64,000 bases of DNA from Salinivirgaceae bacterium (GTDB taxonomy: Bacteria > Bacteroidota > Bacteroidia > Bacteroidales > SZUA-534), in assembly GCA_017474765.1 (NCBI GenBank), contig JAFVGW010000025.1, positions 1 through 64,000 on the forward strand, written 5' to 3'. The notes under the pieces were generated by a model, which was given only the letters and a program-made list of their open reading frames with translations, was not told the origin of the DNA and ran no database searches. Both the position numbers and the translations under genes were made by a program. Below, in pieces: positions 51,873-61,316 of the stretch. Every line of letters starts with the position of its first letter. The first letter of the stretch is position 1.

Positions 51873-52886
51873 ATGGCAATTAGAGAAGTAAAATTCGAAA
51901 GTCAGGACCGTCGCGAGAAGCAGATTCTTGCTGCTTTGAACGCTAACGGCATTAAAAGTATCGAAGAGGCTAACCAAATCTGCGAATCTTATGGTTTGGA
52001 CCCGTACAAAACCTGCGAGGACACTCAGCCAATCTGCTTCGAGAACGCTAAATGGGCTTACGTTGTAGGCGCCGCCATCGCTCTTAAGAAGGGCTGCAAA
52101 AACGCCGCTGACGCCGCTGAGGCTATCGGCATCGGTCTGCAGTCGTTCTGCATCCCCGGCTCTGTAGCCGACGACCGCAAGGTTGGTCTGGGACACGGCA
52201 ACCTGGCAGCTCGTCTGCTTCGCGAGGAGACCAAATGCTTTGCCTTCCTGGCAGGCCACGAGTCGTTTGCAGCCGCTGAGGGCGCTATCAAAATCGCCGC
52301 AAAGGCCGACAAGGTGCGCAAAGAGCCGCTTCGCTGCATTCTGAACGGTCTGGGCAAAGACGCTGCCAAAATCATTTCGCGTATCAACGGTTTCACTTAT
52401 GTTCACACTGATTTCGACTACTTTACAGGCGAACTGAAAGTGGTTGAGGAAATCAAATACTCTGACGGCGAGCGTGCAAAAGTACGCTGCTACGGCGCCA
52501 ACGACGTTCGTGAGGGCGTGGCCATTATGTGGAAAGAGGGCGTTGACGTGTCAATCACTGGCAACTCGACCAACCCGACCCGCTTCCAACACCCGGTTGC
52601 AGGCACTTACAAGAAAGAGTGCACCGAGCGTGGCAAGAAGTATTTCTCAGTAGCATCGGGTGGCGGCACCGGCCGTACTCTGCACCCTGACAACATGGCT
52701 GCAGGTCCGGCATCGTACGGTATGACCGACACAATGGGCCGTATGCACTCTGACGCTCAATTCGCTGGTTCGTCTTCAGTTCCGGCTCACGTCGAGATGA
52801 TGGGCTTCCTCGGAATCGGCAACAACCCGATGGTTGGTGCTACCGTGGCTGTGGCCGTCGACGTTGCAACAGCACTGAACAAGTAA
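51873..52886 (+). CDS. GGGtGRT family protein, unknown function
   Basis: 337 residues. The name-giving motif is SVASGGGTGRTLHPDNMAAG near residue 270. Other conserved-looking parts are FESQDRREKQILAALNANGI at the start, FCIPGSVADDRKVGLGHGNL, GNSTNPTRFQHPVAGTYKKE and HVEMMGFLGIGNNPMVGATV at the end. Cysteines at CESYGLDPYKTC and IRC-type positions might bind a cluster. The family is known in anaerobic Firmicutes and Bacteroidota but its reaction is not. Translated 12 bp after the NifU-like gene and ended by a strong terminator, so these two genes form a dedicated unit. Cytoplasmic. Confidence 0.88.
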   Translation: MAIREVKFESQDRREKQILAALNANGIKSIEEANQICESYGLDPYKTCEDTQPICFENAKWAYVVGAAIALKKGCKNAADAAEAIGIGLQSFCIPGSVADDRKVGLGHGNLAARLLREETKCFAFLAGHESFAAAEGAIKIAAKADKVRKEPLRCILNGLGKDAAKIISRINGFTYVHTDFDYFTGELKVVEEIKYSDGERAKVRCYGANDVREGVAIMWKEGVDVSITGNSTNPTRFQHPVAGTYKKECTERGKKYFSVASGGGTGRTLHPDNMAAGPASYGMTDTMGRMHSDAQFAGSSSVPAHVEMMGFLGIGNNPMVGATVAVAVDVATALNK

Positions 52887-52909
52887 GAACATACTTTTTC
52901 ATAGAAAAG

Positions 52910-52941
52910 GCCCCGATGGATTTTTCTGTCGGGGCTTTTTT
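52910..52941 (+). terminator. Intrinsic terminator of the NifU-like/GGGtGRT pair
   Basis: GCCCCGA (52910-52916) pairs with TCGGGGC (52929-52935), followed by six T. Confidence 0.92.
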
Positions 52942-52976
52942 GTTGGAGATGGATAAAAGCGAGTCTATAGTCAGCG

Positions 52977-53008
52977 TTTGTGCTATTTTGCGTTTTTATT
53001 TATGTTTG
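52977..53008 (+). promoter_or_regulatory. Promoter of the sugar transporter/plug operon
   Basis: TTTG (52977-52980), 20 bases, TATGTTTG (53001-53008): full consensus match, 24 bases before the ATG. Confidence 0.7.
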
Positions 53009-53031
53009 CGTAAAGTTTAAAACAGCTAAAA

Positions 53032-54270
53032 ATGAATACTTCAGAACGCACCAGCATCACTGGAATGAGCACCCTGACGTTTATGTTCTTCTCGTTCGGG
53101 TTTGTGACCACAATGAACAACATCTTGATTCCGTATATGCAGACCCTTTTCAGCCTGACCAACGCGCAGGCGATGTTCATCAATATGGTCTGGTACGGGG
53201 CTTACGGCGTCGGCTCAATTCCGTCGTCGGCCATCACCGAGCGGTTCGGCTACAAGCGTGGAATGCTCATTGGGCTGATGATTTGCGCTCTGGGCGGATT
53301 TCTTTACTACCCCGCCGCACTGATGGTCAGCTACCCCTTCTTCCTGACCGCCACTTTTGTGCTGGCGCTGGGCATAACGCTGCTGCAAGTGGCTGTCAAT
53401 CCGTATGTTGTTGAGATTGGACCGCACCGCACCACCGCAATGCGGATGAACATTGTGGGCACGGCAAGCAGCACCGCCCGAATGATTGCGCCGCTTGTGG
53501 GCACGGCACTGTTTCTGGGCACCATCAGTCAGATTATCCCCGACAACACTCTGCCCGTGAGCGACGCACAACGCTCGGCACTGGCGCAGTCGCTGCAGAT
53601 GCCTTACCTGTCGATTGGCGCGGCGTTTCTGGTTTTGCTCATCATTATCAGTCTGATAAAACTGCCCGTCATCACGCACCAAACCGACGACCGCGGAACC
53701 ATCGCGAAAGCGTGGCAGCACCGCCACTTGCGCTACGGCGTGCTGGCAATCTTCATCTACGAAGGCATTGAGATTGCCATTCCGAGTTTTATGGTGCAGT
53801 ACGCTACCGACAGCAGCATTCTGGGCGTTGACGAGTCGCGGGCGGCCACATTCATCACCTTCTATTTTCTGGCGATGCTTGCAGGACGGTTCACTGGCAT
53901 TTTTGTGATGAAGCGCGTCACCGACAAGGTGGCCCTTTCGGCATACGCTGCCGCGGGAATCGTACTGGTGGCCTTTGGGCTGCTCTTCCACGGACCTGTG
54001 GCCATTGTGGCGCTCATTGCGTCGGGATTGTGCCAAAGCGTGATGTGGGGTAACATTTTCGGCCTTGCCACCCGCGGGCTCGATTATCTCACAAATAAGG
54101 CTACAAGCCTGATGCTCACCGCGATAGCAGGCGGCGGAATCATCACCGTGGCAATGGGTGCCGTAGCCGACCATTTCGGCGTCAAGGCCGCACTTTTCAT
54201 TATGATTCCGCTCTATGTTTATATGATTTGGTACGCGCGGTCGGCGGAACGGCTGGCCGAAAAACATTGA
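53032..54270 (+). CDS. Sugar MFS transporter, FucP/NagP-like
   Basis: 412 residues with twelve predicted helices. The family start SITGMSTLTFMFFSFGFVTT and the motif GVGSIPSSAITERFGYKRGM (MFS loop 2-3) place it with FucP-type sugar:proton symporters; NPYVVEIGPHRTTAMRMN is typical of that group. Substrate (fucose, N-acetylglucosamine or another hexose) cannot be read from the sequence. Inner membrane. Followed after 4 bp by the T9SS plug gene; no sugar-catabolic genes are adjacent. Confidence 0.9.
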   Translation: MNTSERTSITGMSTLTFMFFSFGFVTTMNNILIPYMQTLFSLTNAQAMFINMVWYGAYGVGSIPSSAITERFGYKRGMLIGLMICALGGFLYYPAALMVSYPFFLTATFVLALGITLLQVAVNPYVVEIGPHRTTAMRMNIVGTASSTARMIAPLVGTALFLGTISQIIPDNTLPVSDAQRSALAQSLQMPYLSIGAAFLVLLIIISLIKLPVITHQTDDRGTIAKAWQHRHLRYGVLAIFIYEGIEIAIPSFMVQYATDSSILGVDESRAATFITFYFLAMLAGRFTGIFVMKRVTDKVALSAYAAAGIVLVAFGLLFHGPVAIVALIASGLCQSVMWGNIFGLATRGLDYLTNKATSLMLTAIAGGGIITVAMGAVADHFGVKAALFIMIPLYVYMIWYARSAERLAEKH

Positions 54271-54274
54271 AACC

Positions 54275-55528
54275 ATGTTACGCTTACGGTCGATACTGAC
54301 AGCCGCATTCCTGATTCTCGGCATAACAGCAGGGGCGCAAACGCCGCTCGATTTCAGAGCGCCGCAGGTGCGAACGCTGTGCACTCACGTTGAGGGTGAC
54401 GAGACTTCGTTCCCGATTATCGGTCTCGACAGCAACGACCATATTGTGGTGGAGTTCGACTGCCTTTCCGACACTCCTGCCGACCTTGAATACAGTCTGC
54501 AGCATTGCTTCAATTGCGGCACTCCAACCGACTTATTACCAACGGAGTATATTGAAGGATTCAACGTGAATCCAGTGAGCGATTACTGGCCGTCGGTCGG
54601 CACCGTGGTGGGTTATTACAACTACCGCATCACACTGCCAAACGACAATGTGCGAATGCTGCTTTCGGGGCGCTACGTGTTGAATGTTTTCGAGGCTGGG
54701 CATCCCGAAAAGGTTGTCGCGCGAACAACTTTTCTGGTTTATGAGCAACTGGTGACCATCGACGCCGAAATCCGCAAGCCCGAGCGCAGCGACCGCACGG
54801 AGCAGGAGGTGAGGTTGAGCATCGATGCCAATGGTCTGCCGCTCAACAATGTTATGGAGGACCTGAAGGTTGACATTGTGCAGAACGGCTGTCCGTACAC
54901 ATCGCGCACAGCGCTGAAACCCAAATATATAGCGGGCGACAAACTCATTTACGCGCAGGCTGGCGACCTTCTGATTCCAGGTGGCAATGAGTTCCGCCGT
55001 TTGGATTTGCGCTATCTGCGCCAGGCGCCAATCAACTATAACACAGTTGATTTCGTCGGCGGGAATTTCCATGTCACCACACCGCCCGACGAGATTCGCG
55101 CCTTCAAGCCGTATTTTACTGAAGAAGACCAGAATGGCCAGTTTGTGGTTTACGCCAATCAGGTGAACAAGAGTTACGACGATTTCCACCGCTCGGCCGA
55201 TTATGCCTTTGCGCACCCCACGCTGACCACCGAGCCCGTGCTCGACGGCGATGTGTTTGTGTGCGGAGCGTTCAACAACTGGCTGCTCGACTCCACCAAC
55301 ATGATGCGCTACAACTTCAGCGCAAAGCGATACGAGGCCGACCTGCTGCTGAAACAGGGCGTTTACGACTACATTTACGTCTGCCGCAGTTACTACAACG
55401 GCGCCGTTGACACCGAGCGGTTTGAGGGCTCGCACTCCGAAACAGAGAACCGCTATGTTTTTCTGGTGTTCTATTATCCTGCCGCCGCCGAATATGAGCA
55501 ACTTGTGGGCGTGGCTATAATTGATTGA
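54275..55528 (+). CDS. T9SS plug protein (DUF5103)
   Basis: 417 residues. Signal peptide (ILTAAFLILGITAGA, then Q). The body shows the DUF5103 pattern: DSNDHIVVEFDCLSDTPADL, EYIEGFNVNPVSDYWPS, LNVFEAGHPEKVVARTTFLV, GNEFRRLDLRYLRQAPIN, and FVCGAFNNWLLDSTNMM. In Flavobacterium the plug closes the SprA pore on its periplasmic side when substrate is absent. The gene lies 4 bp after an unrelated sugar transporter and 20 kb from sprA. Complete and normal in length. Confidence 0.87.
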   Translation: MLRLRSILTAAFLILGITAGAQTPLDFRAPQVRTLCTHVEGDETSFPIIGLDSNDHIVVEFDCLSDTPADLEYSLQHCFNCGTPTDLLPTEYIEGFNVNPVSDYWPSVGTVVGYYNYRITLPNDNVRMLLSGRYVLNVFEAGHPEKVVARTTFLVYEQLVTIDAEIRKPERSDRTEQEVRLSIDANGLPLNNVMEDLKVDIVQNGCPYTSRTALKPKYIAGDKLIYAQAGDLLIPGGNEFRRLDLRYLRQAPINYNTVDFVGGNFHVTTPPDEIRAFKPYFTEEDQNGQFVVYANQVNKSYDDFHRSADYAFAHPTLTTEPVLDGDVFVCGAFNNWLLDSTNMMRYNFSAKRYEADLLLKQGVYDYIYVCRSYYNGAVDTERFEGSHSETENRYVFLVFYYPAAAEYEQLVGVAIID

Positions 55529-55574
55529 TGTAAAACATCAAGTAGTCTTATCTTTTGCCTTGAAAAACAACCGA

Positions 55575-57533
55575 TTATTGTTTCAGAAAGTGAAACGCAT
55601 TGAATAGTTTGATGCGGTGGCCGACATGCAGGTCTGGGGTGGGCTGCATGAGTTTTACAACGGCCTCGTAAATGTTGTCGGGTGAGTAGCCGCAAATCTC
55701 ATATAGTTCGTGCGATGCGCCGTGCTCCACAAACTTGTCGGGGATGCCCAAACGCACCACGCTTGCCGAAAAACCATGGTCGGTCATGAACTCGAGAACG
55801 GCACTGCCGAAGCCGCCTGCCAGCACGCCGTCTTCTATAGTAATGATTTTATTGAACCGCTTGAAAACGTTGAGTAACAATTCAGTATCCATTGGCTTGA
55901 CGAACCGCATGTCGTAGTGCGCATAATCGATGCCGTGAGCCAGAATCTTGTCGGCCACCTCGTTCACAAAGTTGCCTGTGTTGCCGATGGTGAGAATGGC
56001 CACATCGTTGCCCTCGCGAATGGTGCGGGCCTTGCCCACGGGAATGAGTTCAAAAGAGCCGTGCCAGTTGTCGCCAGGTGTTTTTCCGCGCGGATAGCGG
56101 ATTGAGAATGGTCCTGTGGGTTTGTGCTGGGCAGTGTACATCATGTTGCGCAACTCGTGCTCGTCCATTGGGGCGGCAATGGTCATGTTGGGGATGCTGC
56201 GCATGAAGGCAATATCAAAAGCACCGTGGTGAGTGGGGCCGTCGGCACCAACAATGCCCGCGCGGTCGAGGCAGAAGACAACGTTGAGGTTTTGTAGCGC
56301 CACATCGTGAATAATCTGATCGTAGGCACGCTGCATAAACGATGAGTAGATGTTGCAGAACGGCACCATGCCCTGCGCTGCCAGGCCCGCGGCGAAGGTT
56401 ACGGCGTGCTCTTCGGCAATGCCCACATCGAACGTGCGGTCGGGCAGTTTTTCCATCATGATGTTCATGCTGCAGCCCGTTGGCATGGCGGGAGTGATGC
56501 CCACAATCTTCGGGTTGCGCTCGGCCAGTTCAAGCAGCGTGTGGCCGAACACGTCCTGATAGCGCGGGCGGTTGTCGGTTTTGCCTTTGATGATTTCGCC
56601 CGTCCGCTTGTCGAATAAGCCTGGTGCATGCCATGTGGTCTGGTCCTGCTCGGCCTGCGGAAAGCCTTTGCCCTTCACAGTCTTGATGTGCAGCAATTTC
56701 GGGCCTGGAATGCGTTTCAGGTCTTCGAGTACGCGCGCCATGTAAATGACATCGTGGCCGTCGATGGGGCCGAAATAGCGGAAATTCAAGGCTTCGAACA
56801 GGTTGCCCTGCTTCATCAGGATGGCCTTCACGCCATGATCGATTTTCTGTATAAGCGATTGAGTGTTAGGCCCGAAGCGGTTCAGTTTGCCAAGAATGTT
56901 CCAAACCTCGTCTTTCAGTTTGTTGTAGCGCTGCGATGTCGACACATCGACCAAATAATCTTTGAACGCACCCACGCTCGGGTCGATGCCCATGTTGTTA
57001 TCGTTCAGAATGACAAGTAGATTGGTCTTTTGCACACCAGCGTTGTTCAGACCTTCAAAGGCCAGACCTCCGGTCATTGAGCCGTCGCCGATGACGGCCA
57101 CCACGTTGCGGTCGGTTTCGCCCTTGAGTTTTGCACCCATCGCCAAACCTAAAGCCGCTGATATTGAGGTTGATGCGTGTCCAGCGCCAAACGAATCGTA
57201 CTCGCTCTCGCTGCGCTTGGGGAAACCCGAAATGCCGTGCAGCAGCCGGTTCGACGGGAACTGGTCGCGGCGGCCCGTGAGAATCTTGTGCCCGTAGGCC
57301 TGATGTCCGACGTCCCACACAATCTGGTCGTAAGGCGTATTGTACACATAATGAAGGGCAACCGTGAGTTCAACTACACCTAAACTTGAACCAAAATGGC
57401 CCGGGTGCTTGCTCACAACATCGATGATGTACTGCCGCAGTTCGGCGCAAATGGCAGGCAACTCCTCGGCCTTGAATTTCTTAAGGTCGTCAGGCGAATT
57501 GATTCTCGAAAGATAGTTACCTGCGTCCGGCAT
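55575..57533 (-). CDS. dxs: 1-deoxy-D-xylulose-5-phosphate synthase
   Basis: 652 residues. Joins pyruvate and glyceraldehyde 3-phosphate to start the MEP isoprenoid pathway. Thiamine-diphosphate site: VVAVIGDGSMTGGLAFEGLN then LNDNNMGIDPSVG. N-terminal HFGSSLGVVELTVALHYVYN, central GIAEEHAVTFAAGLAAQGM (catalytic Glu) and GFSASVVRLGIPDKFVEHG at the C-terminus are typical. Start ATG at 57533 (MPDAGNYLSRI). Single gene with its own -7 box. Confidence 0.97.
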   Translation of the reverse strand: MPDAGNYLSRINSPDDLKKFKAEELPAICAELRQYIIDVVSKHPGHFGSSLGVVELTVALHYVYNTPYDQIVWDVGHQAYGHKILTGRRDQFPSNRLLHGISGFPKRSESEYDSFGAGHASTSISAALGLAMGAKLKGETDRNVVAVIGDGSMTGGLAFEGLNNAGVQKTNLLVILNDNNMGIDPSVGAFKDYLVDVSTSQRYNKLKDEVWNILGKLNRFGPNTQSLIQKIDHGVKAILMKQGNLFEALNFRYFGPIDGHDVIYMARVLEDLKRIPGPKLLHIKTVKGKGFPQAEQDQTTWHAPGLFDKRTGEIIKGKTDNRPRYQDVFGHTLLELAERNPKIVGITPAMPTGCSMNIMMEKLPDRTFDVGIAEEHAVTFAAGLAAQGMVPFCNIYSSFMQRAYDQIIHDVALQNLNVVFCLDRAGIVGADGPTHHGAFDIAFMRSIPNMTIAAPMDEHELRNMMYTAQHKPTGPFSIRYPRGKTPGDNWHGSFELIPVGKARTIREGNDVAILTIGNTGNFVNEVADKILAHGIDYAHYDMRFVKPMDTELLLNVFKRFNKIITIEDGVLAGGFGSAVLEFMTDHGFSASVVRLGIPDKFVEHGASHELYEICGYSPDNIYEAVVKLMQPTPDLHVGHRIKLFNAFHFLKQ

Positions 57534-57555
57534 TGCGTTGTTTTTAAAAATCTCG

Positions 57556-57563
57556 CAAATTTA
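57556..57563 (-). promoter_or_regulatory. -7 box of dxs
   Basis: TAAATTTG on the minus strand, 23 bases before the dxs start codon. No clear -33 element. Confidence 0.45.
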
Positions 57564-57660
57564 GTTGATTTGATGATTTGTTGTAAGGTTTTTTGATGGA
57601 GGTTTGCGTTGTTTCCCAACCTTTTCAACAGATGGTTGACCAACGTTTAAATCTGCGGCA

Positions 57661-58314
57661 TCACAACCCATCAATCAGTGCTCCGTCAATCTCAGAGAGC
57701 GAGTGCAGCACGGCGTCGGCAACGCCATATTCGCGGCGGCCGAACATCTCCTTGTCGGGCACGGCAATCACCTTCATGCGGGCGGCCTTGCCGGCAATCA
57801 CGCCGTAAATTGAGTCCTCAAGAACAAGGCACTCCTCAGGATTGGTGCCAAGGCTTTCGGCGGTTGTGAGGAAAATCTCAGGATGAGGCTTGCCATATTT
57901 CACGTTTTCAGCCGATTGCACCACACTAAAATACTGCCGCACATCGAGTTTGTCGAGCACGGCATTGATGAGCGACATGGCCGATGCCGATGCCAGAGCC
58001 ATTGAATATCCGCGCGAGGCGAACAACTGTGCCGCCTGATGAACGCCCTGCATGGGCTCACCGTGAGCCATTACAAGCCGCGTCACTTCGGCCAGAATCT
58101 CGCTGGCGCAACGCTGCTCATCGGCAATGTGGCCGGGGTAGATGCTGTTCCAGTGCGCCACAACGCCGTCCACGCGGATGCCGGTTGTGGAGCGGCACTG
58201 CTCCTCGGTGAGGCTGATGCCGTAACTGCCGAAAACGGTGCGCTCGGCCATGCGCCAAAACGGCTCAGAATCAACAATGAGGCCGTCCATATCGAAAATG
58301 ACTGATTTTATCAT
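57661..58314 (-). CDS. HAD family phosphatase (HxpB/beta-phosphoglucomutase-like)
   Basis: 217 residues from the ATG at 58314 (MIKSVIFDMDGLIVDSEPFW). The ATG at 58392 would put 26 unrelated residues before the first motif. HAD motif I is DMDGLIVDSE, motif II SAS, motif III GKPHPE, motif IV LEDSIYG. The cap domain is of the small alpha-helical type seen in hexitol phosphatase B and beta-phosphoglucomutase; which substrate is dephosphorylated is not decidable from sequence. Cytoplasmic. Confidence 0.9.
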   Translation of the reverse strand: MIKSVIFDMDGLIVDSEPFWRMAERTVFGSYGISLTEEQCRSTTGIRVDGVVAHWNSIYPGHIADEQRCASEILAEVTRLVMAHGEPMQGVHQAAQLFASRGYSMALASASAMSLINAVLDKLDVRQYFSVVQSAENVKYGKPHPEIFLTTAESLGTNPEECLVLEDSIYGVIAGKAARMKVIAVPDKEMFGRREYGVADAVLHSLSEIDGALIDGL

Positions 58315-58432
58315 CGCTCTGCTTTTGTGGCCGCAAAAGTATGATAAAGAACAATGTGTCCAAATTCGAGCGACAACAGTTAGCAAATTCAAAAAACGCG
58401 ATTACCTTTAGCCCAATAGAAAAACCGACAGA

Positions 58433-59035
58433 GTGAACAAGATTTTCAATTGTGTATCAGTGATATTTCACCCTTTGTTTGCGGTGACTTTCGGGGTGTT
58501 GTTCATCATGGGGGTGCTGCTGCCGGGGCTGAACCGGTCGCTCATTTTGCTGCTGCTTTTCTGCCTGGCCTATACGGTGGTCATGCCGCTCGTTTTTGTA
58601 GGCGTGGCATGGAAACTGGGCTTTGTGAGCCAGCTGAAGATGCGAAAACGCGCCGAACGTGTCTACGCACTGACCACCACTGCAATCTGCACCTACTTTT
58701 TCGGTCACGCTCTCGGTGGCTGGCATGCTCCTGTCACAATGCAGGTGTTTGTGATGGGTGCGGCGATAATGATGACAGTTGCCGCGCTGCTGGCGCTGTT
58801 CTCGCGCATCAGCCTGCACACCATTGGCTGGGGCGGACTCACGGCTTTGGTTTCGTACCTGTCGTTCTCTTATTCTAACCTGTCGATAGCTCTGGCTCTG
58901 ACAGTTTTGGTTTCGGGACTGGTTGCGACGGCACGCCTACGACTCGACGAGCACGCCCCTTCGCAGGTTTATGCGGGTTTTATTGTAGGATATATAACTA
59001 TTTGGATAACATTCATAATCAGTTCATTATGGTAA
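58433..59035 (+). CDS. Membrane protein, PAP2-like (remote)
   Basis: 200 residues from a GTG start (58433), five or six hydrophobic helices. Segments RISLHTIGWGGLTALVSY and RLRLDEHAPSQVYAGFIVGY echo the H-containing motifs of PAP2 phosphatases (SGH-type and SRxxxxxH-type), but the match is partial. No ATG lies in frame before the first helix (VSVIFHPLFAVTFGVLFIM). It overlaps rnr by 7 bp, so the two are coupled. Inner membrane; function uncertain. Confidence 0.6.
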   Translation: MNKIFNCVSVIFHPLFAVTFGVLFIMGVLLPGLNRSLILLLLFCLAYTVVMPLVFVGVAWKLGFVSQLKMRKRAERVYALTTTAICTYFFGHALGGWHAPVTMQVFVMGAAIMMTVAALLALFSRISLHTIGWGGLTALVSYLSFSYSNLSIALALTVLVSGLVATARLRLDEHAPSQVYAGFIVGYITIWITFIISSLW

Positions 59036-61203
59036 AGAAATCACAATCGGTCAAAAAGGCGAAGAAGCCGGCCGGCGACAACAAGAAATCGCTCAAAAAC
59101 CGTATTCTTTCAACTTTCAATCAGAACGATGGCAGACTGCTCAACTACAAGCAGTTGTCGAAGTTGATGGGCATTGCCGACGACGAGACGCGCAAACTGC
59201 TCAACACCTGCCTGAACGAACTGGCGGCCGACGGCGACCTTGACGAACCGTCGCGCGGGAAATTCCGCATGACGCAGAAATCGGCCTATGTGACTGGCAC
59301 TGTTGACTTGACATCGAGCGGCGCGGCGTTTGTGGTTTCCGATGAGTTTGAAGGCGACATCTACATTTCGGCAAGCAACCTGCACCACGCCCTGAACGGC
59401 GACACGGTGAAGGTTTTCATCTATGCCGACCGCAGCCGCAAGCATGTTGAAGGCGAAGTGATTGAGATTATCAAGCGCAAGCGCGAACTGTTTGTGGGCA
59501 TTGTCGAGACATCGAAACACTTTGCGTTCCTGGTGCCCGACCGCACGCAGATGCCGTTCGACATCTTCATCCCGCTGGACAAGATGAAGGGCGCGCAGCG
59601 CGGACAGAAAGCCACCGCACGCATTGTGGAATGGACCGAGAAACAGAAAAACCCGATTGGCGAGATTGTCGAAGTGCTGGGCAACGTGGGCGAGAACAAC
59701 ACCGAGATGCACGCCATTCTGGCCGAATACGGGCTGCCCTACCGCTTCCCGAAACGCGTTGAAGACGCCGCCGCCGAAGTGGATGAGCAGATTTCGGAAG
59801 AAGAGATTGCCCGCCGACGCGATTTCCGTCAGGTGACAACCTTCACCATCGACCCCGCCGACGCAAAGGATTTCGACGACGCCATATCGTTCCGCCGCCT
59901 GGCCGATGACCGTTTTGAAGTGGGTGTCCACATTGCCGACGTCACCTTCTACGTGCGCCCCAACACCGCTTTGGAAAAAGAAGCCTATCAGCGTGCCACA
60001 TCGGTCTATCTGGTTGACCGCACGGTGCCCATGCTGCCCGAGAAACTCTCAAACAAGGTCTGCTCGCTGCGCCCCAACGAAGAGAAACTATGCTTCTCGG
60101 CCGTGTTTGAACTCGATGCCGACGCCAATGTCCTGAGCCAATGGTTCGGCCGCACGGTCATCTGTTCCGACCACCGTTTTGCTTACGAAGACGCGCAGCA
60201 GGTGATTGAGACAAAGGAAGGTCCGCTGGCCGAAGAACTGCTTACACTCAACGGCCTGGCGCAGAAACTTCGCGAAAAGCGCTTTGCCGCAGGCGCCATA
60301 TCGTTCGAGCGCAGCGAAGTGAAATTCCAACTCGACGAAGAAGCGCGCCCCATCGGCGTCTATCTGAAAGAGCAGAAGGAAGCCAACCAACTCATTGAAG
60401 AGTTCATGCTGCTGGCCAATCGCAAGGTGGCCGAGTTTGTAGGCAAACCCGATGCGGGCAAGCCGAAGCGCACTTTCGTCTATCGAATCCACGGCGAGCC
60501 CAACAGCGACAAACTGACGGCTTTTGCGCAGTTTATCAAGCGGTTCGGCTATCAGATACAAACCAAATCGAAAAAGAAGATTGCAAGTTCGATGAACGCG
60601 CTGCTGTCAGATGTCAACGGCAAGACAGAGCAGACGGTGGTTGAGACACTGGCCATCCGCACCATGGCGCGCGCCGAATATTCCACCAAGAACATCGGGC
60701 ACTACGGCCTGGCGTTCGACTATTACACACATTTCACATCGCCCATCCGCCGCTACCCCGACATGATGGTTCACCGCCTGCTGGCGCACTATCTGGAGAA
60801 CGGCAAGAGCGTGCCTGCCGAAACCTACGAGCAGATGTGCAAGCACTCGTCGGAGATGGAGCAACTGGCCACAAGCGCCGAGCGCGCATCGATAAAATAC
60901 AAGCAGGTTGAGTTCATGAAGGACAACGTGGGCAAGATTTTCGACGGCGTGATTTCGGGCGTTACGCAGTGGGGCATCTACGTGGAACTGAACGACAGCA
61001 AGTGCGAGGGCATGGTCTCGGTGCGCTCGCTGACCGACGATTTCTACGAGTACGACGAGGCCGAATTTGCAGTCATCGGCCACCGCACAAAACGCCGCTA
61101 CACCATGGGCGACAAGGTCTCAGTGCGCGTTGTGGCCGCCAACATGGAGAAGAAGCAACTCGATTTTGAGATGGTGAGGATGGAAGTGCCGTTTAATGAT
61201 TGA
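59029..61203 (+). CDS. rnr: Ribonuclease R
   Basis: 724 residues from the ATG at 59029 (MVKKSQSVKKAKK); an upstream ATG at 59002 is less likely. Degrades structured RNA 3' to 5' in the cytoplasm. Basic N-terminus and winged-helix-like region, two cold-shock-type domains, and RNB catalytic core with FTIDPADAKDFDDAISFR (metal aspartates) and TSPIRRYPDMMVHRLL. C-terminal S1 domain: FDGVISGVTQWGIYVELN. Coupled with the PAP2-like gene upstream through a 7-bp overlap. Its last codons fall beside an ATTGAAGGACGGG word like the dispersed repeat at 34.4 kb. Confidence 0.95.
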   Translation: MVKKSQSVKKAKKPAGDNKKSLKNRILSTFNQNDGRLLNYKQLSKLMGIADDETRKLLNTCLNELAADGDLDEPSRGKFRMTQKSAYVTGTVDLTSSGAAFVVSDEFEGDIYISASNLHHALNGDTVKVFIYADRSRKHVEGEVIEIIKRKRELFVGIVETSKHFAFLVPDRTQMPFDIFIPLDKMKGAQRGQKATARIVEWTEKQKNPIGEIVEVLGNVGENNTEMHAILAEYGLPYRFPKRVEDAAAEVDEQISEEEIARRRDFRQVTTFTIDPADAKDFDDAISFRRLADDRFEVGVHIADVTFYVRPNTALEKEAYQRATSVYLVDRTVPMLPEKLSNKVCSLRPNEEKLCFSAVFELDADANVLSQWFGRTVICSDHRFAYEDAQQVIETKEGPLAEELLTLNGLAQKLREKRFAAGAISFERSEVKFQLDEEARPIGVYLKEQKEANQLIEEFMLLANRKVAEFVGKPDAGKPKRTFVYRIHGEPNSDKLTAFAQFIKRFGYQIQTKSKKKIASSMNALLSDVNGKTEQTVVETLAIRTMARAEYSTKNIGHYGLAFDYYTHFTSPIRRYPDMMVHRLLAHYLENGKSVPAETYEQMCKHSSEMEQLATSAERASIKYKQVEFMKDNVGKIFDGVISGVTQWGIYVELNDSKCEGMVSVRSLTDDFYEYDEAEFAVIGHRTKRRYTMGDKVSVRVVAANMEKKQLDFEMVRMEVPFND

Positions 61204-61253
61204 AGGACGGGCTAATGCCTTGTTAATACGGATAGGCTCTGTGTGTCTCTATC

Positions 61254-61293
61254 AAAAAAAGGAAAGGCCTCAACCTCGCGGCTGTAGCCTTTC
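61254..61293 (-). terminator. Intrinsic terminator of the right-hand fibre gene
   Basis: On the minus strand GAAAGGC (61293-61287) pairs with GCCTTTC (61268-61262), followed by a T run (61260-61254). Its T run on the plus strand is short, so it mainly serves the fibre gene. Confidence 0.75.
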
Positions 61294-61316
61294 TTCATAT
61301 TAGACAATTTCTTGTA

